Source: DATCLS01 sp036563805 (GTDB lineage Bacteria > Actinomycetota > Acidimicrobiia > Acidimicrobiales > VFJN01). From it: 64,000 nucleotides of DNA. The DNA lies in NCBI GenBank assembly GCA_036563805.1, contig DATCLS010000093.1, forward strand, positions 29,427-93,426. The letters are read 5' to 3'. A model generated the notes under the pieces. It saw nothing but the letters and a program-made list of their open reading frames with translations. It was not told the origin of the DNA and ran no database searches. A program made the position numbers and the translations under genes. Positions within the stretch are counted from its first letter, which is position 1; the number at the start of each line of letters is the position of its first letter. Shown one piece after another: positions 52,325 through 61,286 of this stretch.

Positions 52325-54622
52325 ATGGAGACGAGGGTCGCCGAGCCGGACGAGGCGCCGGCCGGCGGGGAGGACGAGGGGGACGTCGACGCCGCCGATG
52401 CCGCCGCCGGCGACGGCGTGGGCGTCGGCCGGGTCGACGAGCCGTCGCCGGTCGACGGGCTGACCGCGGCCGGGCGGCGCCGCCTGGGCCGGGCCTGGCT
52501 GGCCGGCGCCGTCCCGACGTTCCTCGTCTACGCCTGGATCCTCATGGTCCAGCGGTGGGCGCCGCTCCAGGTCCAGTTCTTCGACGACTTCTACGACGCC
52601 CAGGCCCGGTCGCTGTTCAACGGACGCCTCGACGTCCCGCCCGAGGTGGTGGGGTTCGAGGGATTCCTCATCGACGGCAAGACCTACATCTACTTCGGGC
52701 CGTTCCCGTCGTTGCTGCGCATGCCGCTGCTGGCGGTGACCGACCGCTTCGACGGGCGGCTGACGACGCTGTCGATGCTGGCGGCGACGGCCGTGCTGGC
52801 CTGGGCCGGGTTCCGGCTGGCCTGCGTGGTCCGGGCCATGGTCCGGGGCGCCGTGCCGGTCGGCCGCCGCGAGGCGTGGGCGACGGCCGTGTTGGGGGTG
52901 GCCGTGCTGACCGGCCCGCCGCTGTTCCTGGCCGGCGGCGCCGTCGTGTACCACGAGGCGGCGGCCTGGGGCCTAGCGCTGTCGGTGGCCAGCTACGACG
53001 CCGTCGCCCGGTGGCAGCGCGAGCCGAGCGGCCGCCGGCTGGCCGTGGCGTGCGCCCTGCTCACCGGGGCCATCCTCAGCCGCCAGACGCTCGCCCTCGG
53101 GCCGCTCGCCGCCCTGGCCATCGCCGGCCTGTGGCGGGCCTACGACCTGTGGCGGGCCGGGGCCCCGGTCGGCGAGGGGGGCGCCAACGGCGCCGCACCC
53201 GCCCCGGCCGACGCGGAGACGACGGGGGGTGCCGAGCCGGGGGAGGGGGGCGCCGACGGCGTCGCACCGGTGGCCGGGTCGGGCCGGCCCCGGGATGCAC
53301 GCCAGCTCCTCGTGCGCACGCTGCTCCCGCTGGCGCTGGCCGGCGCCATCCCGATGGGCTCGTCGATGGCGCTCAACTACGCCAAGCTGGGCCAGCTCTT
53401 CGGCTTGCCCATGGACAAGCAGGTCCAGTCGATCCTGTCCGACGACCGGGCGGACGTGATCGAGGCCAACGCCACGTTCGTGGGCCTCGAGTACGTGACC
53501 ACCACGGCCCGGCAGTACCTGGCGTCGCCGGGCCTGGACGTCCGCCGCGACTTCCCGTGGCTCGACTTCCCCCGCCGGGGCCCGACCCTGGTGGACGAGG
53601 ACGCCGTGTTCGACGAGCTCGACTGGTCGTCGAGCATGCCGGCCAGCGCCCCGGCCCTGGTCGTGCTGACCGTCCCCGGCGCCGTCTGGTCGGTGCGGGC
53701 CCGCCGGCGGCGCGGCCCCCGCGACCGACTGCTGCCCCTGTGGGCCGGCGGGGTGGTCGGCGGCCTGAGCGTGCTGGCCTTCGGCTACATCGCCAACCGC
53801 TACCTCAACGACATCCTGCCCCTGGCCCTGGTGGGCGGCCTGGTCGGCTTCCACGCCGCCGGGGCGGCGTCGGCCCGGTGGTCGGCCGGCCGGCGGCGGG
53901 CGCTGATGGCCGGCGCCGGCGTGCTCGTCGCCTTCGGCGCCCTGGTCAACGCCGCCCTGGCCGGGGAGTACCAGCACGAGCGGGGCCCGGCCGTCCCCGA
54001 GTCGTGGCGGGCCGACTGGGTGCGGTGGCGGGCGTCGCTGCCCGGCGCCCCCGAGCCGATGGTCATCGCCCCCGAGGCCGAGCTGCCCCCGGTGGCCGAC
54101 GGCGGCCTGCTGGTCGTCGGCGACTGCGACGGGCTGTACGTCGGGGTCGACGACCAGTGGCTGCCGGTCGAGCGGGGGCCCGGCGTCGGCGTGGACGTGG
54201 TCCGCGTCGACCTGGACCGGCTGCCGGTGGGTGACCGCTTCCCGATCGCCACCTACGGCGAGGGCGACCACTCCGTCGTGATCGCGGTGGTCCGCCTCGG
54301 CGACGGCGAGGCGCGGGTCGACGTGCTGGGGCCGGACGACCCGTTCGGCGCGGGCGACCCGCCCGCCGAGTGGGAGCTGGGGGAGCCGCTCGACCTGGGC
54401 GGCCCCACGACGTTCCGCATCAGCACCGACCCCCGGGAGCGCACGGCCAACGTGGCGGTGGGCGACCGGATCGTGCATCCGTACCAGCTGCCACGCGACC
54501 GGGGCGACCTGCCGCTGGCGGTCGGCGCCGCCCCCGATCGCGAGGGCGTGGCGCGGGCCACGCCGGGCGTCGAGGCGGTCGAGCCCGACCACCCCGTCTG
54601 CGACGCGGTGATGGACGCCTGA
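52325..54622 (+). CDS. Multi-pass membrane protein, possibly GT-C-type glycosyltransferase
   Basis: 765 residues. An acidic cytoplasmic leader (1-50) precedes about ten membrane helices (LAGAVPTFLVYAWILMVQRW first). A loop after the first helix contains FFDDFYDAQARSLFNGRLDV, resembling the acidic first-loop motif of GT-C glycosyltransferases; GYIANRYLNDILPL lies in a later helix. The last ~210 residues form a soluble beta-rich domain (LLVVGDCDGLYVGVDDQWLP). GT-C enzymes use lipid-linked sugars outside the membrane; that role is tentative here. A strong hairpin follows. Confidence 0.65.
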   Translation: METRVAEPDEAPAGGEDEGDVDAADAAAGDGVGVGRVDEPSPVDGLTAAGRRRLGRAWLAGAVPTFLVYAWILMVQRWAPLQVQFFDDFYDAQARSLFNGRLDVPPEVVGFEGFLIDGKTYIYFGPFPSLLRMPLLAVTDRFDGRLTTLSMLAATAVLAWAGFRLACVVRAMVRGAVPVGRREAWATAVLGVAVLTGPPLFLAGGAVVYHEAAAWGLALSVASYDAVARWQREPSGRRLAVACALLTGAILSRQTLALGPLAALAIAGLWRAYDLWRAGAPVGEGGANGAAPAPADAETTGGAEPGEGGADGVAPVAGSGRPRDARQLLVRTLLPLALAGAIPMGSSMALNYAKLGQLFGLPMDKQVQSILSDDRADVIEANATFVGLEYVTTTARQYLASPGLDVRRDFPWLDFPRRGPTLVDEDAVFDELDWSSSMPASAPALVVLTVPGAVWSVRARRRRGPRDRLLPLWAGGVVGGLSVLAFGYIANRYLNDILPLALVGGLVGFHAAGAASARWSAGRRRALMAGAGVLVAFGALVNAALAGEYQHERGPAVPESWRADWVRWRASLPGAPEPMVIAPEAELPPVADGGLLVVGDCDGLYVGVDDQWLPVERGPGVGVDVVRVDLDRLPVGDRFPIATYGEGDHSVVIAVVRLGDGEARVDVLGPDDPFGAGDPPAEWELGEPLDLGGPTTFRISTDPRERTANVAVGDRIVHPYQLPRDRGDLPLAVGAAPDREGVARATPGVEAVEPDHPVCDAVMDA

Positions 54623-54629
54623 ACGCGCC

Positions 54630-54660
54630 GGGGCCGACCCGGAGGTCCCGGGTCGGCCCC
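54630..54660. terminator. Hairpin between convergent genes (GT-C-like and cysH)
   Basis: A perfect 13-bp stem GGGGCCGACCCGG / CCGGGTCGGCCCC around a 5-nt loop. No T-tract follows, but the location between convergent genes suits a bidirectional terminator. Confidence 0.6.
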
Positions 54661-54750
54661 GTCAGGTCAGATGAGCGCTCGGTGAGGTCGGGTCAGCGGA
54701 CGGTCAGGTCGCCCGGGACGGCCGGCCGGTCACGGCTCAGCCCACCCGGC

Positions 54751-55446
54751 TCAGCCCAGGTGCAGGCCGCACTCGGTCTTGTCGCGCCCGGCCCACCGCC
54801 CCGAGCGGGGGTCGTTGGGGTCGGTGGGCAGCTGGGTGCAGGGCTGGCATCCGATCGACGTGTAGCCCTGCTTCAGCAGCGGGTTGACCGGCACGTCGTG
54901 GTCCTCGATGTAGCCCTGCACGTCGAGGTCGGTCCAGTTGGCCAGCGGGTTGACCTTCACCAGGCCCCGCAGGTCGCGGGCGACGATCGGGGCGTTGGCC
55001 CGGGTGGGCGCCTCGGCCCGCCGCAGCCCGCTCATCCACGCCGCCTTGCCGGCCAGCGCCCGGTCGAGCTGCCCCACCTTGACGGCCGAGCAGCAGTTCT
55101 CCGGGTCGACCTTCCACAGCTCCTCGTCGTGAGGGGCAACGGTCATGATGCGCAGGTTGAGGCCGTAACGCTTGCGGACCACCTCCACCGTCTCGAGGGT
55201 CTCCGGGAAGTGGTAGCCGGTGTCGATGAACACGACCTCGATGGCCGGGTCGACCTTGGTGGCCAGGTCGATGAGGACGGCGTCCTGCATCGAGGCGGCG
55301 AGGCACAGGTGGGGCGAGAACGTGTCGATCGCCCACTGGATGATCTTGGGCGCCGAGAGCCGCTCGAACTCGCGGTTCAGCTCGGCCAGCTCCTCGTCGT
55401 GCAGCTTGGGGACGGGGAGCGGGGGAGGCTCGACGGTGAAGCTCAT
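54751..55446 (-). CDS. cysH: Adenylyl-sulfate (APS/PAPS) reductase
   Basis: 231 residues. Motifs HLCLAASMQDAVLIDLATKV, VVFIDTGYHFPETLETVEVV, and the iron-sulfur cysteines ENCCSAVKV and SIGCQPCTQ plus the catalytic TECGLH near the C-terminus. The CC...CxxC set marks the 4Fe-4S type that reduces APS rather than PAPS. It produces sulfite for the co-operonic reductase. ATG overlaps the nirA stop (ATGA). Confidence 0.95.
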   Translation of the reverse strand: MSFTVEPPPLPVPKLHDEELAELNREFERLSAPKIIQWAIDTFSPHLCLAASMQDAVLIDLATKVDPAIEVVFIDTGYHFPETLETVEVVRKRYGLNLRIMTVAPHDEELWKVDPENCCSAVKVGQLDRALAGKAAWMSGLRRAEAPTRANAPIVARDLRGLVKVNPLANWTDLDVQGYIEDHDVPVNPLLKQGYTSIGCQPCTQLPTDPNDPRSGRWAGRDKTECGLHLG

Positions 55447-57224
55447 ACGCCGGCGCACTCCCCCTGCCCGACGACGGCCTCGTAGGGGCCGGTCTCGCCG
55501 TAGTCGACGTAGAAGTCCGGCGCCTCCTCCGGGTCGGGGAAGTGGTCGAGCTCCTTGAGGGTGGCGGCCACGGCCTTGGTGCCGCCGGCCCGCTCCAGCC
55601 AGTCGCGGAACGACTCGCCGGCCTGGCGCTCCTCGGCGAACCGCCGCACGACCCGCACGGCCGCCTCGGGGGCGTTCTTGGCCGGCAGGCGCAGGGCCTT
55701 CTCGCCGAAGTGGACCTTGGTGTCGCCGACGTAGCCGCCTAGCAGCATCTGGTAGCCGGGGGCGGGGCGCCCGTTGGCCCGGCGCTCGGCGCCGAAGAAC
55801 CCGATGTCGGACGCGTGGTGCTGGCCGCAGCTGTTGGTGCAGCCCGAGATGTTGATGCGCAGCCCGCCGACCTCGCCGAGGCCCTCCTCCTCGAGGCGCT
55901 CGCCGATGGCGGCGCCGAGCCCGCGGCTCTGGGTGACGGCCAGGTTGCAGGTGTCGGCGCCGGGGCAGGCGACCACGTCGCGGACCAGCTCGGCGCCGGG
56001 CTCGGCCATGTCGATGGCGGCGAGCCGGCGGTACAGCTCGGGGAGCTGCTCCTCGGTCAGGCCCCGGAAGGCGATGTTCTGCCGGTTGGTCAGCCGGACC
56101 TCGAGGCCGAAGTCGCGCTGGATGTTGGCGAGCGCCCGGAACTGGCCGTTCGTCACGTCGCCCAGGTGGGCGTAGGCGATGGCCGAGACCGTGCCCTTGG
56201 CCGCTCCGCGGATGACGTTGGAGGACTCCCACGCCTCGTAGCTGCCCGTGGCGCCCCGGATCTTGACCGGCGTGCCGTGGCCCATCGGCGTCGGCGTGAC
56301 GCCGTCGGCCACGCCGGCGGGGGCGTCGCCGGCCTTGGCGACCTCGTCGGGGATGCCGCCCGGCCACGACGACGAGGCGAGCAGGAGGCGGCGCTCCTTG
56401 AGGATGCGCTCGCGGAGCTCGTCCCAGCCCATCGTGTCGACGAGCCACTTCATCCGGGCCCGCAGCTTGTTGTCGCGGTTGCCGTGGTTGCTGAAGACCC
56501 GGAGGACCGCCTCGATGGTCGGCATCAGGTCCTCGCGGGACGTGAACTCCTCGAGGGCGAGGGCCGGGTGCGGGTTGGCGCCCAGGCCGCCGGCGACGAA
56601 GACCCGGAAGCCCCGCTCGATCGAGCCGTCCTCGTGCTGCCGGACGGTGCCCACGACGCCGACGTCGTTGAACATCGCCTGGCCGCAGTCGGTGGCACAA
56701 CCCGAGAAGTTGATCTTGAACTTGCGCGGCAGCCGCTGGGAGAGCGGGTTGCGCACGAAGTGCCGGAACGCGGCCTCGGCCCACGGCGTGATGTCGATGG
56801 CCTCGTAGGGGCAGGCGCCCGCCAGGTGGCAGCCCTGCACGTTGCGGACCGTGTCGCCGCACGCCTCACGCGTGGTCAGCCCGGCGGCGCCGAGGCGGCG
56901 CATGATCTCGGGGACCTTCTCCAGCTGCACGAAGTGGAACTGGATGTTCTGGCGCGTGGTGATGTGGCCCCAGCCCCGCGAGTAGGTCTCGGCGATCTCG
57001 GCCATCAGGTCGAGCTGGTGGGGGAGGAGCCCGCCGTAGGGGATCTTCACCCGCAGCATCTGGTTGTGGCCGCCCTGACGCTGGCCGTAGATGCCGTTGT
57101 TCAGGCGAAAGATGCGGAAGGCGTCCTCTTCCACCTCGCCGGCGAGGTATTTGGCGAGGACGGTCTCGAACTTGTCGGCATCGGCCGACTGGGCAGGGTC
57201 GATCTCGATCTCGCGCTGCGCCAT
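55443..57224 (-). CDS. nirA: Ferredoxin-dependent assimilatory sulfite (nitrite-type) reductase
   Basis: 593 residues with two ferredoxin-like plus siroheme/4Fe-4S halves. HITTRQNIQFHFVQLEKVPE and LTNRQNIAFRGLTEEQLPEL are the paired N-half motifs; the cluster cysteines are CPGADTC and CTNSC. The sequence type is NirA/SirA, and coupling to cysH (the same order as in Mycobacterium) indicates sulfite is the substrate, reduced to sulfide for cysteine synthesis. A 26-bp palindrome sits 34-59 bp upstream of the ATG. Confidence 0.95.
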   Translation of the reverse strand: MAQREIEIDPAQSADADKFETVLAKYLAGEVEEDAFRIFRLNNGIYGQRQGGHNQMLRVKIPYGGLLPHQLDLMAEIAETYSRGWGHITTRQNIQFHFVQLEKVPEIMRRLGAAGLTTREACGDTVRNVQGCHLAGACPYEAIDITPWAEAAFRHFVRNPLSQRLPRKFKINFSGCATDCGQAMFNDVGVVGTVRQHEDGSIERGFRVFVAGGLGANPHPALALEEFTSREDLMPTIEAVLRVFSNHGNRDNKLRARMKWLVDTMGWDELRERILKERRLLLASSSWPGGIPDEVAKAGDAPAGVADGVTPTPMGHGTPVKIRGATGSYEAWESSNVIRGAAKGTVSAIAYAHLGDVTNGQFRALANIQRDFGLEVRLTNRQNIAFRGLTEEQLPELYRRLAAIDMAEPGAELVRDVVACPGADTCNLAVTQSRGLGAAIGERLEEEGLGEVGGLRINISGCTNSCGQHHASDIGFFGAERRANGRPAPGYQMLLGGYVGDTKVHFGEKALRLPAKNAPEAAVRVVRRFAEERQAGESFRDWLERAGGTKAVAATLKELDHFPDPEEAPDFYVDYGETGPYEAVVGQGECAGV

Positions 57225-57257
57225 GGTGCTCCGATCTGGGACACGGGGCCCGAAATG

Positions 57258-57283
57258 CTGAGGAACCTGATCAGTTCGCTCAG
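57258..57283. promoter_or_regulatory. 26-bp palindrome upstream of the nirA-cysH operon
   Basis: Outer arms CTGAG / CTCAG and centre CTGATCAG are exactly symmetric, with short imperfect spacers. It lies in the 80 bp between the DAHP synthase stop and nirA, close to where the promoter must be. Probably the operator of a sulfur-responsive regulator not encoded in this window. Confidence 0.6.
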
Positions 57284-57304
57284 GCTTTCCCCGGACTAGT
57301 AGAG

Positions 57305-58681
57305 CTAAACCCGACCAGCGCTGTCAACATTCCGCCGGCGCCGGTCCAGCAGCTCGGCGACCTGGAAGGCCAGGTCGAGCGACTGCCGGCCGTTGAGCCG
57401 CGGATCGCACATCGTCTCGTAGCGGTCGTCGAGATCGGCGTGGTCGAGGGCGTCGCCGCCGCCCAGGCACTCGGTGACGTCCTCGCCGGTCAGCTCGATG
57501 TGCACGCCGCCCGGCCAGGTGCCCTCCTCCCAGTGGGCGGCGAAGAAGCCGGCGATCTCGGCCAGCACGGCGTCGAAGTGCCGGGTCTTGCGGCCGGTCT
57601 CGGACGTGAACGTGTTGCCGTGCATGGGGTCGCACGCCCACACGACCGGGTGCCCGGCGTCGCGCACGGCGGCCAGGATCGGGGGCAGGCCCTCGCCCAC
57701 CCGGTCGGCCCCCATGCGGACGATCAGCGTCAGCCGGCCCGGGATGCGGTCGGGGTTGAGCCGCTCGCACAGCGCCAGCACCTCGTCGGGGCGGGCGGAG
57801 GGGCCGATCTTGCAGCCGATCGGGTTGCCGACGCCCCGGAGGAACTCGACGTGGGCGCCGTCGAGCTGGCGGGTCCGCTCGCCGATCCAGAGCATGTGGG
57901 CCGAGCAGTCGTACCAGTCGCCGGTGAGCGAGTCGCGCCGGGTCAGCGCCTCCTCGTAGCCGAGGATCAGCGCCTCGTGGCTGGTGAAGAAGTCGACCTC
58001 GTGCAGGCTGGGGTGGCTGGCCGTGTCGATGCCGCAGGCGCGCATGAACCGCAGCGCCCGGCCGATGTCGTCGGCCAGCCGGTCGTAGCGCCGCCCCTCG
58101 GGGCTGGACGCCACGAACTGCTGGTTCCACAGGTGGACCTGCGACAGGTCGGCGAAGCCGCCCTTGGTGAACGCCCGCAGCAGGTTCAGCGTGGCGGCCG
58201 ACTGGTGGTAGGCCTGGACCAGGCGGTCGGGGTCGGGGACCCGGGCCGCCTCGGTGGGGGCGATGTCGTTGACCATGTGCCCCCGGAACGACGGGATCTC
58301 GTGGTCACCCACCCGCTCGACCGGCGACGACCGCGGCTTGGCGAACTGGCCGGCGATGCGCCCGACCTTGATGACCGGCACGCCGGTCGAGTACGTGAGC
58401 ACGACGGCCATCTGCAGGATGACCTTGAGCTTGTCGCGGATGGTGTCGGCCGAGAACGCCTCGAACGACTCGGCGCAGTCGCCGGCCTGGAGCAGGAACG
58501 CCCGGCCCTCGGCCACGGCGGCCAGCTGGTCGGTCAGGGCCCTGGCCTCGCCGGCGAACACGAGCGGCGGGAGCGAGCCGAGGTGCTTGAGGGCGCGCTC
58601 GAGCCCGGCCTCGTCGGGCCAGGGCGGCTGCTGCTCGGCGTGGCGAGACTGCCAGGACTGGGGGGACCAAGCGTCGGTCAC
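57305..58681 (-). CDS. aroG: Class II (plant-type) DAHP synthase
   Basis: 458 residues. Catalyses condensation of phosphoenolpyruvate and erythrose-4-phosphate, the entry to the shikimate pathway. Diagnostic class II motifs: FLLQAGDCAESFEAFSADTI, KVGRIAGQFAKPRSSPVE, SFRGHMVNDIAPTEAARVPD, SAHMLWIGERTRQLDGAHVE, RVGNPIGCK-like GVGNPIGCKIGPS and WACDPMHGNTF. GTG 58681 (VTDAWSPQSW) matches the usual N-terminus; TTG 58717 would add 12 residues. Confidence 0.95.
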   Translation of the reverse strand: MTDAWSPQSWQSRHAEQQPPWPDEAGLERALKHLGSLPPLVFAGEARALTDQLAAVAEGRAFLLQAGDCAESFEAFSADTIRDKLKVILQMAVVLTYSTGVPVIKVGRIAGQFAKPRSSPVERVGDHEIPSFRGHMVNDIAPTEAARVPDPDRLVQAYHQSAATLNLLRAFTKGGFADLSQVHLWNQQFVASSPEGRRYDRLADDIGRALRFMRACGIDTASHPSLHEVDFFTSHEALILGYEEALTRRDSLTGDWYDCSAHMLWIGERTRQLDGAHVEFLRGVGNPIGCKIGPSARPDEVLALCERLNPDRIPGRLTLIVRMGADRVGEGLPPILAAVRDAGHPVVWACDPMHGNTFTSETGRKTRHFDAVLAEIAGFFAAHWEEGTWPGGVHIELTGEDVTECLGGGDALDHADLDDRYETMCDPRLNGRQSLDLAFQVAELLDRRRRNVDSAGRV

Positions 58682-58779
58682 GGCGACAAGGGTGGACGGT
58701 GGCCGGTCGATGTGCAAAGTGAAATGGCCGAGGGGCGGGGTCGGGGGAGCAGATCGCGCAGCGCGGCGGGCAAAACGAA

Positions 58780-58816
58780 CGCCAGCCGCCCCTGGGCGGG
58801 ATCGGGGCGGCTGGCG
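58780..58816 (-). terminator. Rho-independent terminator of the sigma factor gene
   Basis: A perfect 13-bp stem (CGCCAGCCGCCCC and its complement) around an 11-nt loop; on the minus strand the stem is followed by TTCGTTTT, a usable U-tract. It ends the minus-strand sigma transcript before the DAHP synthase gene. Confidence 0.8.
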
Positions 58817-58820
58817 TGAC

Positions 58821-58849
58821 GAGAGCCGGGCGGCGGAATCCCGGCTCTC
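58821..58849 (-). terminator. Second hairpin downstream of the sigma factor gene
   Basis: GAGAGCCGGG / CCCGGCTCTC, a perfect 10-bp stem with a 9-nt loop, placed just before the T-tract terminator in the direction of transcription. No T-tract of its own; it could stabilise the mRNA 3' end or add to termination. Confidence 0.5.
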
Positions 58850-58928
58850 CGGCTGTGATCTACCCGCATCACACTACTCGCTGGGGTCAAGGCCGCCCGG
58901 ACGGACGGAGGGGGCTTCCGCCGGGCCG

Positions 58929-59759
58929 TCAGGCGGCGCTCGACCGGGCCACCGCTTCCTCGCGGACGGCATCGACCGCCCGCTTGACCAGGCGGCGGGC
59001 CGCCTCGGCCGTGACGCCGAGCTCCTCGCCGACCTCGCGGTAGCTGCGCTTGCGCCCGTCGGTCAGGCCGAACCGCTGCTCGACCGCGAACCGGGCCCGG
59101 GCGTCGAGCACGCCCAGGAGGTCGTGCAGGGTCTGCTCGTCCTCGCGGTCCACCATCACCTGCTCGGGCGTGGGGACGTCGGCCGCCAGGAGGTCGACCA
59201 GCTCGCTGCCGTCGTCATCGCCGACCGGGCGGTCGAGGGACGTCGGCGTGGTGAGCCGGTAGAGGCGGGCGTTCTCGTCGTCGAGCTCCTCGCCGTCGCC
59301 CGAGGCCTGCCGCAGGGCGGCCCGCAGGGACGCCGAGCGGTCGCCCGGAAGCCGGACGAGGCTCGCCTTCTGATCGAGGGCCCGGCCGATGGCCTGGCGG
59401 ATCCAGAACGTGGCGTAGGTCGAGAACTTGAAGCCCTTGCGCCAATCGAACTTGTCGACGGCATGCTCGAGACCCAGGTTGCCCTCCTGGATCAGGTCGA
59501 GCAGCTCCATGGACGGGGGAAGGGGATACCGGCGCGCGATGCTGACCACGAGCCGTAGGTTGGCGCGGATGAAACGGTCCTTCGCCTTGGCAGCCGCCTT
59601 GACGGCATTGCGAAGCTCGCGACTGCGCTCGCCCGCGTCGAGTCGAGCCTGGGCCTCTCGCCCACGCTCGATGATCTGCGACAGCTCGCGCTCCTCATCG
59701 GCGGTGAGGAGGGGCACGAGGCCGATCTCGTTGAGGTACTGACCTACCGAATCGCTCAT
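58929..59759 (-). CDS. RNA polymerase sigma factor, sigma-70 family (group 2-like)
   Basis: 276 residues. Region 1.2 (SVGQYLNEIGLVPLLTADEE), region 2 (RFIRANLRLVVSIARRYPLP, LIQEGNLGLEHAVDKFDWRK, FKFSTYATFWIRQAIGRALD) and region 4 with an HTH (RSYREVGEELGVTAEAARRL). The large non-conserved 1.1 region of primary sigma factors is absent, and region 3 is short, so this is an alternative (group 2-like) factor. GAGGAG precedes the ATG at 59759; an in-frame start 15 nt upstream is less likely. Divergent from the nuoF-like gene. Confidence 0.9.
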   Translation of the reverse strand: MSDSVGQYLNEIGLVPLLTADEERELSQIIERGREAQARLDAGERSRELRNAVKAAAKAKDRFIRANLRLVVSIARRYPLPPSMELLDLIQEGNLGLEHAVDKFDWRKGFKFSTYATFWIRQAIGRALDQKASLVRLPGDRSASLRAALRQASGDGEELDDENARLYRLTTPTSLDRPVGDDDGSELVDLLAADVPTPEQVMVDREDEQTLHDLLGVLDARARFAVEQRFGLTDGRKRSYREVGEELGVTAEAARRLVKRAVDAVREEAVARSSAA

Positions 59760-59844
59760 CTCGTTACTCCTCAACCACCACTACCTCGCCCCGATTCCCG
59801 TACGCAGGGGTTTTCGCGGCCGCGACCGGAGGAAACACGGAGAT

Positions 59845-61248
59845 ATGCAGGTATATGGGTTGCTTCCCGAGCGCCCGGTGACGAATGTCACCGAGTATCA
59901 GGGCATAGGCGGAGGTCAGGGGCTGGAACGCGCGCGCAGTCTGGGCCCCGGCGGGACCATCCAGGAGGTGATCCTCTCGGGCCTCCGGGGGCGGGGTGGC
60001 GGCGGCTTCCCGACCGGTCGCAAATGGCAGTCCGTGCGGGACGCAGGGCGCAGCGACGGGCCCGGCGGCGAGAACCGTACGTTCGTCGTCTGCAACGCCG
60101 CCGAGGGCGAGCCGGCGACGTTCAAGGACCGGGCGCTGATCCGCGCCAATCCCTACGCGGTGGTCGAGGGCGTGGCCATCGCCGCCTACGCCGTCGGGGC
60201 CGAGCGGGCCTTCATCGGCACCAAGGAGCGGTTCGTGCCCGAGGTCGACCGCCTGGCCGCCGCCATCGACGAGATGACCGCCGCCGGCCTGGCCGGCGAC
60301 GTGCCGATCCAGGTCGTGCTGGGGCCGGACGCGTACCTGCTGGGCGAGGAGACGGGCCTGCTCCAGGTCATCGAGGGCGAGGACCCGCTGCCCCGCAACG
60401 TGCCGCCCTACATCCACGGGCTGTTCGCCACCGTGCCGGCCGAGGGCTGGAGCTCGCCGGCGGGAGGCGTCGCCACCGAGTTCGCCGCCTCCAACCCCAC
60501 GGTGGTCAACAACGTCGAGACGCTGGCCAACGTCCCCCACATCCTGGCCAAGGGGCCCGAGTGGCACCGGTCGCTCGGCACGGCCGAGTCGCCGGGCGTG
60601 GTGATCGCCACCGTGGTGGGCGACGTGATCCGGCCCGGCGTGGGCGAGGTCGAGCTCGGCACCCCGCTCGGCGAGGTCATCGACCGGGTCGGGGGCGGGC
60701 TGCCGCCCGGCCGGCGCGTCAAGGCGGTGCTGTCGGGGGCCGCCAACCGGGTGCTGACCGGCGACCAGCTCGACACGCCCTGCAGCTACGAGGGCATGGC
60801 CGCGGCCGGCTCCGGGCTGGGGGCCGCCGGCTTCCTGGTGCTCGACGACACTGCGTCGATGATCGAGGTTGCCCAGGTGCTGTCGCGGTTCCTCTACGTC
60901 GAGTCGTGCGGCCAGTGCCCGGCCTGCAAGCTCGGAACGGGTGCCGTCACCGAGGGGCTCGACCTGCTGGCCGCCGGCCGGGCCGACGCCGACGACCTCG
61001 ACACGCTCGCGTTCCGCCTGCAGACGTGCACCGACGGCAACCGCTGCTACCTGCCCGTCCAGGAGCAGCAGGTCGTGTCGAGCATCCTCCAGGCCTTCCC
61101 CGACGAGGTGGCGGCAGCCCTCGACGGCGTGCCCGTCCGGCCCCGCGGCCTGACGGTGCCCAAGCTGGTCGACCTGGCCGACGGCCGGGCCACCTACGAC
61201 GAGCGCCAGGCCCGGAAGCGGCCGGATTGGACGTACGAGGACGACTGA
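59845..61248 (+). CDS. NuoF-like flavin/Fe-S protein, stand-alone
   Basis: 467 residues related to the 51-kDa NADH-binding subunit of complex I and to hydrogenase or formate dehydrogenase beta subunits. GLRGRGGGGFPTGRKW binds FMN, FVVCNAAEGEPATFKDRAL lies at the NADH site, a SLBB-like region follows (VKAVLSGAANRVLTGDQLDT), and SCGQCPACKLGTGAV with a later Cys (LQTCTDGNRC) binds the 4Fe-4S cluster. No nuoE, nuoG or other complex I gene is adjacent. GGAGG precedes the ATG. It may feed electrons to an unlinked partner. Confidence 0.87.
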   Translation: MQVYGLLPERPVTNVTEYQGIGGGQGLERARSLGPGGTIQEVILSGLRGRGGGGFPTGRKWQSVRDAGRSDGPGGENRTFVVCNAAEGEPATFKDRALIRANPYAVVEGVAIAAYAVGAERAFIGTKERFVPEVDRLAAAIDEMTAAGLAGDVPIQVVLGPDAYLLGEETGLLQVIEGEDPLPRNVPPYIHGLFATVPAEGWSSPAGGVATEFAASNPTVVNNVETLANVPHILAKGPEWHRSLGTAESPGVVIATVVGDVIRPGVGEVELGTPLGEVIDRVGGGLPPGRRVKAVLSGAANRVLTGDQLDTPCSYEGMAAAGSGLGAAGFLVLDDTASMIEVAQVLSRFLYVESCGQCPACKLGTGAVTEGLDLLAAGRADADDLDTLAFRLQTCTDGNRCYLPVQEQQVVSSILQAFPDEVAAALDGVPVRPRGLTVPKLVDLADGRATYDERQARKRPDWTYEDD

Positions 61249-61274
61249 GTGGGCGCTATCGGGGAATCAGGCAA

Positions 61275-61280
61275 TAGCGT
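61275..61280 (+). promoter_or_regulatory. Leaderless -10 box of the pncA-pncB-nadD operon
   Basis: TAGCGT followed by 6 nt (TTAGGC) and GTG 61287, implying that the NAD-salvage mRNA starts at the pncA initiation codon. Confidence 0.6.
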
Positions 61281-61286
61281 TTAGGC

